Of a stretch of DNA of 29,496 nt, positions 7,625-15,815 are shown piece after piece. A program made the position numbers and the translations under genes. The notes beneath the pieces were generated by a model. It was not told where the DNA came from. It searched no databases and saw only the letters and a program-made list of their open reading frames with translations. Numbering within the stretch: position 1 is the stretch's first letter; each line of letters begins with the position of its first letter. The stretch is from DATECU01 sp035286745. Lineage in GTDB: Bacteria > Acidobacteriota > Vicinamibacteria > Fen-336. The stretch spans positions 1-29,496 of the forward strand of contig DATECU010000382.1 of the NCBI GenBank assembly GCA_035286745.1. The letters are read 5' to 3'.

Positions 7625-10476
7625 ACCGCGCGGGCGTCTGGGCTTCGGCGCTTCTGACCCTGGCCAGCACCTGCGGTCATCCCAAGGCAGTGGTCCCGCC
7701 TCCGCTGGCGCCCACCCCTCCGGCGCGGCTCTCCTGGGCGCGGGAGACGCTCGGCCGCTTGAGCCTCCCCGAGAAGGTCGCGCAGATGATCGGGGTGAGA
7801 GCCTATGGCCTCTACCGGAATCCGGAGACCGCCGAAGCCCAGGAGTTGAAGCGCCGGGTGGCGGTGCTGGGGGTGGGCTCGATCTGCGTGTTCGAGTCCG
7901 AGGTGGAGAGCCTACCGCGCCTGCTGAACGAATTGCAGGGAGTGGCCAAGCTGCCGCTGCTGGTCTCCGCGGACATGGAACGGGGCATGTCCTTCCGGAT
8001 CCGCCGCGGCGTGGTGGCGTTGCCCTACGCCATGGCGTTTGGTGCGACCGGCTCTATCGAGGATGCCCGCTTCATGGGGGAGGTGGCGGCCCGGGAGGGG
8101 CGGGCGCTCGGCGTGCACTGGGCGCTGGCGCCGGTGGCCGACGTGAACAACAACCCCGCCAACCCGGTGATCAACATCCGCTCCTTCGGCGAGGACGCCG
8201 AGCGGGCGGCCGGATTGGTGGCGGCCTTCGTGCGTGGGGCCCGTGAGGGCGGGCTGCTCACCACCGTCAAGCACTTTCCGGGTCACGGCGACACCGCCGT
8301 GGACAGCCATCTCGCGTTGGCCAGCTTGGGTGCGGACCGGGCACGGCTGGACGCGGTGGAGCTGCTCCCCTTCCGCAGAGCCATCGGGGCCGGCGTCGAC
8401 TCGGTCATGCTCGGCCATATCGCCGTCCCTGCCCTCGACGCCACCGGCGCTCCAGCCACCCTGTCTCCGGTCTTGACCACGCTGCTGCGAAAGGAGTTGG
8501 GGTTTGGGGGCTTGGTGGTCACCGATGCCCTGGACATGGCGGGCGCCAAGGCGGCCTGGACCGGCGATGCGGCCAAGCGCGCGGTCCTGGCCGGCGCCGA
8601 CATGATCCTGCTGCCTCCCGATCCCGAGGTCGCCATCGGGGCTCTGGTTCGCGCGGTCAAGGAGGGGGAAATCGACGAGTCGAGGATCGACCAGTCCGTC
8701 CTCCGCATTCTGGAGGTCAAGGAGCGGCTGGGGCTCCACCGCGAGCGACGAGTCGAGGTCGGGGCCCTGACCAGCAGCGTGGGTCGGCCCGCCGACGTGC
8801 AGCGGGCGGTAGGCATCGCCCGGCGTGCCGTCACCGTGGTGAAGAACGAACGCGGCCTGCTGCCCCTGAAGGCCGAGGCGCCGCTCGCCATCCTCCACCT
8901 GGTGCTCTCCAGCGATGCCCGAAACGACGCCATCCAGGGCATCCCCGAGGCGGAGTTGGCGGCTCGCAAGATCGTCACCGAGACCTTGAACCTGGGCCCC
9001 GAGGTGTCGGAGGCCACCACCGGCAGGATCCTGGCCCAGGCCCAGGACTTCACGCACGTGCTCGCCTCCTGCTTCGTGCGGGTCGGTGCCTACCGCGGGA
9101 ACGCGGACATGGCAGAGAGCCACGCCAAGCTCATCGAGGCCCTGGTGGCGGCCGGTCGGCCGGTGATCGTGGTGTCCTACGGCAGCCCCTACCTCCTGAA
9201 GCAGGTCCCGGACGTTGCCGCCTACCTGGCCACCTACGGCTGGGCCGATCCCAGCCAACGCTCGGCGGTGTCGGCCCTGTTCGGTGAACACCCGGTGACC
9301 GGGACGCTGCCGGTGACGCTCCCCGGTCTCTTCCCCCTTGGTCACGGTCTCAAGATCCCGAGGCGCGAGATGACCCTGCGCATGGCCCGCCCCGAAGAGG
9401 CGGGGTTTCGTAGCGACGGCATGGCTGAAGTGGACCAGGTGGTGGAGAAGGCCGTCGCCGGCAAGGCGTTCCCGGGCGCGGTGCTCGCCGTGGGCAAGGA
9501 CTCCGCGCTGGTCCACCTGAAGGCGTTCGGCCGCGAGAGCTACCAGTCGGCGGCACCTCTGGTCACCACCGACACCCTCTACGACCTGGCCAGCCTCACC
9601 AAGGTGGTGGTCACCACCACCCTGGCCATGGTGCTGGTGGACGAGGGCAAGCTGGACCTCGACCAGCCGGTTGCCGCCTTTCTCCCCGGCTTCCGTGGCG
9701 GTGCCAAAGACCGGGTGACGGTGACGCAACTGCTCACCCACTCGGGCGGGCTCAAGTGGTGGGCGCCGCTGCACGAGGAACTGAAGGGGAAGGACGCCTA
9801 CCTCGAGCGCATCGCCGCCATGGACCTCGACTACGAGCCGGGTACCAAGTCCGTCTACAGCGACCTGGGCGTCATCCTGCTGGGCGAGGTCCTGGAGCGG
9901 GTGGCCGGGGAGAGCCTGGAGGCTTTCGCCAAACGCCGCCTGTTCGCCCCTCTGGGCATGAAGGACACCGGCTACCGGCCCCCGGCCGCCCTGCTCCCCC
10001 GCATCGCACCTACCGAACAAGACGACAAGTGGCGGAAGCGGCTGCTCCGGGGCGAGGTCCACGACGAGAACGCCTTCGCCCTCGGTGGGGTGGCCCCTCA
10101 CGCCGGCCTCTTCGGAAGCGCACCGGATCTGGCCCGCTTTGCGCAGATGCTGCTGAACGGCGGGGTCTACGATCACCAGCGTTTGGTGTCACGGGCCACC
10201 GTGGAGCGCTTCACCCGGCGGGCCGGGGTTCCGGGGTCCAGCCGGGCCCTGGGCTGGGACACCCCGTCCGAGGGCTCTTCGGCCGGCAGCCTGCTCTCGG
10301 CCCGCTCCTTCGGCCACACCGGCTTCACCGGCACCTCGATGTGGATGGACCCGGAGCGGCGCCTGTTCGTGATCCTCCTCAGCAACCGCGTGCACCCGAC
10401 CCGAGAGAACAACGCCATTCGCGACGCGAGACGGGCGGTGGCCGATGCCGTGGTCCGCGGCCTGGCCGTGCCGTGA
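7621..10476 (+). CDS. NagZ-AmiE fusion: GH3 beta-N-acetylglucosaminidase plus serine beta-lactamase-fold muramyl amidase
   Basis: A 951-aa exported protein (signal-type N-terminus with Cys18, possibly a lipoprotein). Residues about 45-370 form a NagZ-type GH3 barrel with KHFPGHGDT at 217-225, followed by DSH, the His/Asp dyad typical of NagZ, and the nucleophile Asp302 in VVTDALDMAG. Residues 395-580 look like the second GH3 alpha/beta domain. Residues about 600-950 are a class-C beta-lactamase-like domain with S658-L-T-K661, Y746-S-D and H899-T-G901. In B. subtilis separate NagZ and AmiE remove GlcNAc and the stem peptide from muropeptides; here both are one chain, as also seen in Bacteroidota. 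GTGA overlaps join it to both neighbours. Exact substrates are inferred. Confidence 0.9.
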   Translation: MNRAGVWASALLTLASTCGHPKAVVPPPLAPTPPARLSWARETLGRLSLPEKVAQMIGVRAYGLYRNPETAEAQELKRRVAVLGVGSICVFESEVESLPRLLNELQGVAKLPLLVSADMERGMSFRIRRGVVALPYAMAFGATGSIEDARFMGEVAAREGRALGVHWALAPVADVNNNPANPVINIRSFGEDAERAAGLVAAFVRGAREGGLLTTVKHFPGHGDTAVDSHLALASLGADRARLDAVELLPFRRAIGAGVDSVMLGHIAVPALDATGAPATLSPVLTTLLRKELGFGGLVVTDALDMAGAKAAWTGDAAKRAVLAGADMILLPPDPEVAIGALVRAVKEGEIDESRIDQSVLRILEVKERLGLHRERRVEVGALTSSVGRPADVQRAVGIARRAVTVVKNERGLLPLKAEAPLAILHLVLSSDARNDAIQGIPEAELAARKIVTETLNLGPEVSEATTGRILAQAQDFTHVLASCFVRVGAYRGNADMAESHAKLIEALVAAGRPVIVVSYGSPYLLKQVPDVAAYLATYGWADPSQRSAVSALFGEHPVTGTLPVTLPGLFPLGHGLKIPRREMTLRMARPEEAGFRSDGMAEVDQVVEKAVAGKAFPGAVLAVGKDSALVHLKAFGRESYQSAAPLVTTDTLYDLASLTKVVVTTTLAMVLVDEGKLDLDQPVAAFLPGFRGGAKDRVTVTQLLTHSGGLKWWAPLHEELKGKDAYLERIAAMDLDYEPGTKSVYSDLGVILLGEVLERVAGESLEAFAKRRLFAPLGMKDTGYRPPAALLPRIAPTEQDDKWRKRLLRGEVHDENAFALGGVAPHAGLFGSAPDLARFAQMLLNGGVYDHQRLVSRATVERFTRRAGVPGSSRALGWDTPSEGSSAGSLLSARSFGHTGFTGTSMWMDPERRLFVILLSNRVHPTRENNAIRDARRAVADAVVRGLAVP

Positions 10477-11717
10477 TCCGCCTCTGGGGCATGGTCCCCT
10501 TGGCCTGCGCCCTGGCGGCCGCGCCGGCGCAGGCGGCCTCGGGAGCCGCTCGACCCAAGGTGGAGGTCGGGCTCGAGCGGCTGGCTGCGGGCGGTGCGGC
10601 AGCGCTCCGCGGCAAGCGCGTGGGCCTGGTCGTCCACGCCGCCTCGGTGACCGCTGACGGCCGCCACCACGTCGACGTGCTGCGGGACCTGGGCGTCAAG
10701 GTGGTCAGGCTCTTCGCGCCCGAGCATGGCCTCAGGAGCCGGGCCGCCGCCGGGGAGAGCGTCGATTCCGGGATGGACGCGGCCAGCGGTCTCCCGGTGG
10801 TGAGCCTCTACGGGGCGAAGACCAAACCCGCGCTTCATGACCTCCAGGACCTGGACGCCCTGGTCTTCGACCTTCAGGACGCCGGGGTGCGCTTCTACAC
10901 CTACGCCAGCACCCTGCTCCTGTGCCTGGAGGCGGCGACCGAGGCCGGCATCGAGTTCGTGGTGCTGGATCGCCCCAACCCCTTGGGGGGTGAGGAGGTC
11001 GAGGGACCGCCGGCCGACCCTCGGGAGCAGGTGCCGGCAAGCCTGGTGAACCGAACCCCGGGACCGCTGGTTCACGGCCTGACCCTGGGTGAGATGGCTC
11101 GTTATGTGAATGCGGGGGCGGTGCGGAAGGCCAAGCTCACCGTCATCGCCATGCGCGGGTGGCAGCGCGGCATGCGGTGGCCAGACACCGGCCGTCCCTG
11201 GATCGCTCCCTCGCCCAACTTGCGCACCCCGGAAGCGGCTCTGGCCTATCCGGGCGTGTGCCTGCTGGAAGCCACCAACCTCTCGGAGGGCCGAGGCACC
11301 GAGGCCCCCTTCCTGCTGCTGGGGGCTCCCTGGCTCAAGCCGGAGACGCTGGCCGGCGTGAGCGCCCCCGGCTTCACCCTGGAGCCCGCCCGCTTCACCC
11401 CGGCGGCCTCAACGGCCGCACCTAACCCTAAGCTGTTGGGCGAGGAGTGCCGGGGCGCCCGGGTTCGAGTGGTTGACCCCAGGGCGGCTCGGCCCTACGA
11501 GCTGGGGCTCAGGCTGCTGGCGGCGCTCCGCCGGGAGCCTGAGTTCCGCTGGTCGCGGGAGGGCGCTCTCGACTGGCTGCTGGGCACCCGCCGGGTGCGG
11601 GAGGCGCTGGAGCGGGGGGATTCGGTGGAGGCGATCCTGAAGGCGGACGGGCCTGCCCTCCAGGCCTTCCGGAAGGACCGAGCGGTCGCTCTGCTGTATG
11701 CGCAACGTCCAAAGTGA
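10473..11717 (+). CDS. namZ: Exo-beta-N-acetylmuramidase NamZ (DUF1343, GH171)
   Basis: A 414-aa protein starting at GTG 10473, which overlaps the preceding stop (GTGA). A signal peptide (MIRLWGMVPLACALAAAPAQA) precedes the DUF1343 domain. Signatures are LFAPEHGLRS with the presumed catalytic Glu84 of PEHG, VFDLQDAGVRFYTYASTL, VLDRPNPLGG, WIAPSPNLRTPEAALAYPG and ATNLSEGRGTEAPF. NamZ releases MurNAc from the non-reducing ends of peptide-free glycan. With the NagZ-AmiE fusion just upstream, the pair could strip stem peptides and then take the glycan apart sugar by sugar. It ends 21 bp from the convergent symporter gene. An internal ATG six codons in is a less likely start. Confidence 0.92.
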   Translation: MIRLWGMVPLACALAAAPAQAASGAARPKVEVGLERLAAGGAAALRGKRVGLVVHAASVTADGRHHVDVLRDLGVKVVRLFAPEHGLRSRAAAGESVDSGMDAASGLPVVSLYGAKTKPALHDLQDLDALVFDLQDAGVRFYTYASTLLLCLEAATEAGIEFVVLDRPNPLGGEEVEGPPADPREQVPASLVNRTPGPLVHGLTLGEMARYVNAGAVRKAKLTVIAMRGWQRGMRWPDTGRPWIAPSPNLRTPEAALAYPGVCLLEATNLSEGRGTEAPFLLLGAPWLKPETLAGVSAPGFTLEPARFTPAASTAAPNPKLLGEECRGARVRVVDPRAARPYELGLRLLAALRREPEFRWSREGALDWLLGTRRVREALERGDSVEAILKADGPALQAFRKDRAVALLYAQRPK

Positions 11718-11738
11718 ATACGGTCGCCGCTCCCAACG

Positions 11739-13172
11739 CTACGTCTGCTGAGGCACGGACGGCTTGGGGAGCAACTGACTCACCGTCCAGCCCACCCCGG
11801 TGGTGACCAGGGCGCCGACCGCGACGTTCCAGGTCCAGGCCATCCCGGCCCAGGTGGCGAGCGAGAAGGTGACCAGGAGGCCCGCCAGCATCCCCACCAT
11901 GGTGCCGGCCGAAGTGGCAGAGCGGGTCAAGACCCCGAGCAGGAAGGCGCCCACGGTCGGACCCGACGCATAACTCAAAGCCGCCAGGCCCTTGTCGAGG
12001 GCGGACTGGACGTTCTGTGCCGCCACCGCCAGCAGCATCTGGGCCAGGCCCCAGAACACGGTGAAGAAGCGGCCCACCCGCATCTGCCGGGCCTCATCGG
12101 CATCCCGTCGAATGAAGGGCAGGTAGAAATCGCGCACCGTGGTGGAAGCCATCGAGTTGAGCGAAGGCGACAGCGCGGCGGCCACGATGGCGGCCAGGAT
12201 GAAGCCCACGAGAGGCCCCGGCAGCTCAGCGGAGACGAAGGTCGGCAGCACCTCGTCGCCGCGGGCGAAGGGCCGGCCGCCGTAGTGGGCCCAGAACAGA
12301 GTGCCCAGGAAGAGAAACAGCGTGAACTGTGCCAGCACCAGGAAGCCGGAGAGGACCAGGCCGATGGAGGCGTCCTTCTGGCTCTTGGCCACCAGCAGGC
12401 GCTGCACCAGGTAGTGGTCGGTGCCGTGGGTGGCCAGGGTCAGGAACGCACCACCGATCAGCCCGGCCCACAGCGTGTAGGGCTTGCTGAAGTCGAGGCC
12501 GGTGGTCACCACCTGGAGCTTGCCGGCGGCCGAGGCGGCCGCCAGGGCGCCGCCAACGCCGTCCGGCAGCAGCCGGACCACCGCTACCAGGCAGACCAGT
12601 GCGCCTAACAAATAGACGACCATCTGCACAGCGTCGGTCCAGATGGTGGCGGTGACGCCGCCTTCCTCGGTGTAGAGGATCATCGCCACCCCCAAGAGGC
12701 CGATGCACCACCACTCCGGAACCCCGGCGGCCAGCGAGAGCACCAGGGCCGCCGCGTGCAATCGGATTCCGTCGCCCACCGTGCGGTAGAGCAAGAAGAT
12801 GCCGGCCGAGGTGGTGCGCACGGCACTGCCCCCGAAGCGCTTCTGCAGGAGCTCGTAGGAGGTGTAGATGGCGCCGCGGAAGTAGGCGGGCAGGAAGAGC
12901 AAGGCGATCAGGAAGCGGCCGATCAGGTAGCCGAAGACCAGTTGCAGAAAGCCCCAGTTGCCCAGGTAGGCCTGGCCCGGCACGCCGATGAAGGTGAGGG
13001 TGCTGGTCTCGGTGGCCACGATGCAGGCGGCGATCGCCCACCAGGGAACGCTGCGGCCGGCCAGGAAGTAGTCCTGGACCGAACGCCGCTTGCGGCCCAG
13101 CCAGGTGCCGAAGGCGGTGATGCCGATGACGTAGGCGAGGAGGACGACCAGAGCCGCCAGGGGCAGCTTCAC
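11739..13172 (-). CDS. Sodium/solute symporter (SSS family)
   Basis: A 477-aa inner-membrane transporter with about 13 hydrophobic segments. SSS features are the N-terminal SVQDYFLAGRSVPWWAIAA, the following ATETSTLTFIGVPG on the broken first core helix, and ALSPSLNSMASTTVRDFYLPF late in the protein, the typical SSS helix with Na+-site Ser/Thr residues. The substrate is not readable from sequence; its position next to the muramidase operon suggests amino sugars or muropeptide fragments. The start is GTG 13172, sharing one base with the stop of the upstream small gene (TAGTG), so the two are translationally coupled and transcribed from the promoter at 13445-13450. Confidence 0.9.
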   Translation of the reverse strand: MKLPLAALVVLLAYVIGITAFGTWLGRKRRSVQDYFLAGRSVPWWAIAACIVATETSTLTFIGVPGQAYLGNWGFLQLVFGYLIGRFLIALLFLPAYFRGAIYTSYELLQKRFGGSAVRTTSAGIFLLYRTVGDGIRLHAAALVLSLAAGVPEWWCIGLLGVAMILYTEEGGVTATIWTDAVQMVVYLLGALVCLVAVVRLLPDGVGGALAAASAAGKLQVVTTGLDFSKPYTLWAGLIGGAFLTLATHGTDHYLVQRLLVAKSQKDASIGLVLSGFLVLAQFTLFLFLGTLFWAHYGGRPFARGDEVLPTFVSAELPGPLVGFILAAIVAAALSPSLNSMASTTVRDFYLPFIRRDADEARQMRVGRFFTVFWGLAQMLLAVAAQNVQSALDKGLAALSYASGPTVGAFLLGVLTRSATSAGTMVGMLAGLLVTFSLATWAGMAWTWNVAVGALVTTGVGWTVSQLLPKPSVPQQT

Positions 13173-13435
13173 TACTTCGCCGTCAGTTGGTGCTGCAAGA
13201 CCTGCACCGCCGAACTGAGGCGTGCGATCTTGCGGTTCCTGGCCTGCTGGGCGAGGGCGTCGTCTTGGGGAGGGACCTGGGACCTTATCTCGCGAAGCAG
13301 CTTGTCCAACTCCCCCCTGAGCAGGCCCAGGTCGGCCCGACTGAAGCCCCGGATGGAGGCTGCCGTCATCAGAGTGAACCCCTCGACGATCTGCGTCGCC
13401 ATGGCGGGGGCACTGCCTCCGATGAAGTTGGCCAT
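13172..13435 (-). CDS. Unknown 87-aa protein upstream of the symporter
   Basis: I do not recognise this protein. It starts MANFIGGSAPAMATQIVEG, is mixed polar with no clear membrane segment, and its C-terminal half is charged and helical (LGLLRGELDKLLREIRSQV, then RNRKIARLSSAVQVLQHQL), suggesting a short coiled coil. Support for its being real is a perfect TATAAT 9 nt before the ATG and a one-base overlap of its TAG with the symporter GTG. No Shine-Dalgarno is present, in line with a leaderless start. Confidence 0.7.
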   Translation of the reverse strand: MANFIGGSAPAMATQIVEGFTLMTAASIRGFSRADLGLLRGELDKLLREIRSQVPPQDDALAQQARNRKIARLSSAVQVLQHQLTAK

Positions 13436-13444
13436 GTTGGGCGG

Positions 13445-13450
13445 ATTATA
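13445..13450 (-). promoter_or_regulatory. -10 element (TATAAT) for the small gene and symporter
   Basis: Read on the minus strand, a consensus TATAAT ends 9 nt before the ATG at 13435. Transcription would begin 2-3 nt before the start codon. It lies in the 32-bp gap behind the ATPase gene. No good -35 is seen. Confidence 0.65.
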
Positions 13451-13467
13451 CGCGCAGGAGGTCGCGC

Positions 13468-15777
13468 TTACTTGATGCAGACGGCTCGGACCTGCTTGAA
13501 GTCGGTGTGGCCGCCCAGGACCTTCTCCACCCCGTCCTGGAGCAGCGAGGTCATGCCGTCCTTGGTGGCCTGCTTGCGCAGGGCCTCGACCGGCTCCCGG
13601 CGCTGAATCAGGCGCTTGATCTCGTCGCTGCCCACCAAGAGCTCGTGCAGGCCCATGCGGCCCTTGTAGCCGGAGCCCCCGCACTTGGCGCAGCCCTTGG
13701 GCCGGTGGAGGGTGAGCTCGGGGCCGTAGCGCACGCCCAGCCGGTCCCACTGCTCGATCCCGTAGCTCTCCATCAGCTCCGCAAACTCCTCCGGGGTGGG
13801 GGGGTACGGCTCCTTGCAGTCCTTGCACAACGTGCGCACCAAACGTTGAGCCAGGACGCCCAGCAGGGCGTCGGCGAAGTTGAAGGGGTCGATGTCCATG
13901 TCCAGCAGGCGCACGATGGTCTCCGAGGCCGAGTTGGTGTGCAGGGTGGAGAAGACCAGGTGGCCGGTCAGCGAGGCCTCGATGCCGATGGCCGCGGTCT
14001 CGTGGTCGCGCATCTCGCCCACCATGATCACGTCGGGGTCGGCGCGCAGAAACGCCCGCATGGCGGCAGCGAAGGTGAAGTCGATCTTGGCGTGGACCTG
14101 CACCTGACGCAAGCCGGCCTGGGTGATCTCCACCGGGTCCTCGGCGGTCCAGATCTTCATGTCGATGGTGTTGATGAAGCCGAGGCCGGAGTGCAGGGTG
14201 GTGGTCTTGCCGGATCCGGTGGGGCCCACCACCAGGCAGATGCCGTACGGCTTCTGCAGGATCTCCTTGAAGGCGGTGATGTTGCGGTCCGAGAAGCCCA
14301 TCTTCTCCAGCGGCAACGGCTTGCTGGCGGCCAAGAGGCGCATCACCACATCCTCGTTGCCACCCGAGGTGGGGATGGTGGCCACCCTGAGCTCGATGGT
14401 GCCCATGGGACCCTTGAAGCGGATCTTGCCGTCCTGGGGCTTGCGCTTCTCGGCGATGTCCAGCTTGGCCATGATCTTGAAGCGCTGGACCACGGCGTTG
14501 CGGTGCGGCGAGGGGATCTCCAGGTACTTCTGGCAGTCGCCGTCGACCCTGAGCCGGACCACGGTAGGCGCGGTCTTGCCGTAGGGTTCCACGTGGATGT
14601 CGGAGGCGCCCTTGTTGTAGGCATCCACGATGATCTGGTTGCAGAGCCTGACGATGCCGCTGTCGGTCTCGTCGATCTCGGGCGTGGCCAGGGGGTCGGG
14701 CTCGGGCTCCGCCATCTCGTCTTCTTCGCCGCTGCCCAGGGCGGTGATGATGCGGCCCAGGTCCTGCCCGTCGGTCACGATGGCAGCGCTGGCCCCGTAG
14801 GTGGCGTTGATGTACTCCAGGATGTCGGCCTTCAGGCCCACCACGAAGTCATGGCGCGGCGCCAGGTTCATGGCCTTGAAGGCGTCGAGGCGGGTCAGGT
14901 CGTAGGGATCCTCGACCACCACCACCAGCGTGCCTTCCTTCTTCTCCACCGGCGCGAACATGTTCTTCTTCAGGAACTCGGGGGTCAGCCGGTCCTTGAG
15001 GTCCTCGGGCACGGTGAGCCCTCCGGGCTCCCAGAAGGGGCAGTTGAAGAAGTGGGCGAGGGCGCGGCCGATCTCCTCCTTGGCGATCTTGTAGTCCTCC
15101 ATCAGCACCCTGGCCACGTCGAGCTGGTTCACCCGGGCGTTGGTGACGGCGTTCTCCAGGTCCTTCTCGGAGACCATCCCCTTGTCGACCAGGAGGCCGT
15201 ACTTGGAGGGCTTGTTGGTGCGGGCCGCCCGGTGCTGGTTGTAGAAGGCGATGCCCAGGATCTTGGACAGCTCCTCGGCCGCGGTCTCGTCCTTGGGCGT
15301 GAAGGCGGATCCGCCCCGCTTGTTGACGAGCTGCAACACGCCTAACAAGTACTTCTCGAACAGGATGGGGGTGGAGAGGACCTGGGTGGTCCTGAAGCCG
15401 GAAGCCTTGTCCCAGCGCGAGTCGAACTTCAGGTTCTGGTGCAGCCGGGCCAGATCGGAGGGATCGTAGGCGTTCTTGATGTTGGCGGTCTTGCGGGAGA
15501 GGGCGGTGAAGCCGGCGATGGAGCCGAAGGTCTTGGGAACCCGGATCTCCTTCACCTCCTGGCCGGCCTTGAAGAGCGAGAACAGCTCCTGGTTGCGGGT
15601 ATCCAGTGCGAAGATGGTCACCCGCTCCGCCTCCACCAGGTCCAGGATCTTGTCCTTGATGTCGACCAGGATGTCTTGCAGGCTGGGCGCAGCGTTGATG
15701 ATGTTGGCGATCTCGATGAGCTTCTTTCGGTAGGTCAGCTCCCGCTGGGTGGTGTCGATCGGGGGACGCGTGCTCAT
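13468..15777 (-). CDS. GspE/PilB-family secretion ATPase with GAF and MshEN domains
   Basis: A 769-aa cytoplasmic ATPase that would power a type II secretion or type IV pilus machine. Residues about 15-180 form a GAF domain (LVEAERVTIFALDTRNQELFS and STPILFEKYLLGVLQLVNK). Residues about 190-330 are MshEN-like (YGLLVDKGMVSEKDLENAV...), a fold that binds cyclic di-GMP in some members. The ATPase domain follows, with GASDIHVEP, Walker A GPTGSGKTTT near 516, Walker B DPDVIMVGEMRD near 580 and the His box STLHTNSASE. A four-Cys zinc site is CKDC near 650 and CAKC near 695. The start is ATG 15777 with an AGGAGG 8 nt upstream. No platform protein or pilin lies nearby. The GAF domain points to an added regulatory input. 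Confidence 0.93.
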   Translation of the reverse strand: MSTRPPIDTTQRELTYRKKLIEIANIINAAPSLQDILVDIKDKILDLVEAERVTIFALDTRNQELFSLFKAGQEVKEIRVPKTFGSIAGFTALSRKTANIKNAYDPSDLARLHQNLKFDSRWDKASGFRTTQVLSTPILFEKYLLGVLQLVNKRGGSAFTPKDETAAEELSKILGIAFYNQHRAARTNKPSKYGLLVDKGMVSEKDLENAVTNARVNQLDVARVLMEDYKIAKEEIGRALAHFFNCPFWEPGGLTVPEDLKDRLTPEFLKKNMFAPVEKKEGTLVVVVEDPYDLTRLDAFKAMNLAPRHDFVVGLKADILEYINATYGASAAIVTDGQDLGRIITALGSGEEDEMAEPEPDPLATPEIDETDSGIVRLCNQIIVDAYNKGASDIHVEPYGKTAPTVVRLRVDGDCQKYLEIPSPHRNAVVQRFKIMAKLDIAEKRKPQDGKIRFKGPMGTIELRVATIPTSGGNEDVVMRLLAASKPLPLEKMGFSDRNITAFKEILQKPYGICLVVGPTGSGKTTTLHSGLGFINTIDMKIWTAEDPVEITQAGLRQVQVHAKIDFTFAAAMRAFLRADPDVIMVGEMRDHETAAIGIEASLTGHLVFSTLHTNSASETIVRLLDMDIDPFNFADALLGVLAQRLVRTLCKDCKEPYPPTPEEFAELMESYGIEQWDRLGVRYGPELTLHRPKGCAKCGGSGYKGRMGLHELLVGSDEIKRLIQRREPVEALRKQATKDGMTSLLQDGVEKVLGGHTDFKQVRAVCIK

Positions 15778-15815
15778 CCTGGGGGCCTCCTGGTGCTGGT
15801 CATGCTACTGCAACT

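Noticed and set aside
9756..10472. Upstream extension of the NamZ frame inside the NagZ-AmiE gene
   Set aside because: That part is an out-of-frame shadow rich in Arg/Gly/Pro. The GTG at 10473 gives a signal peptide and a GTGA overlap.
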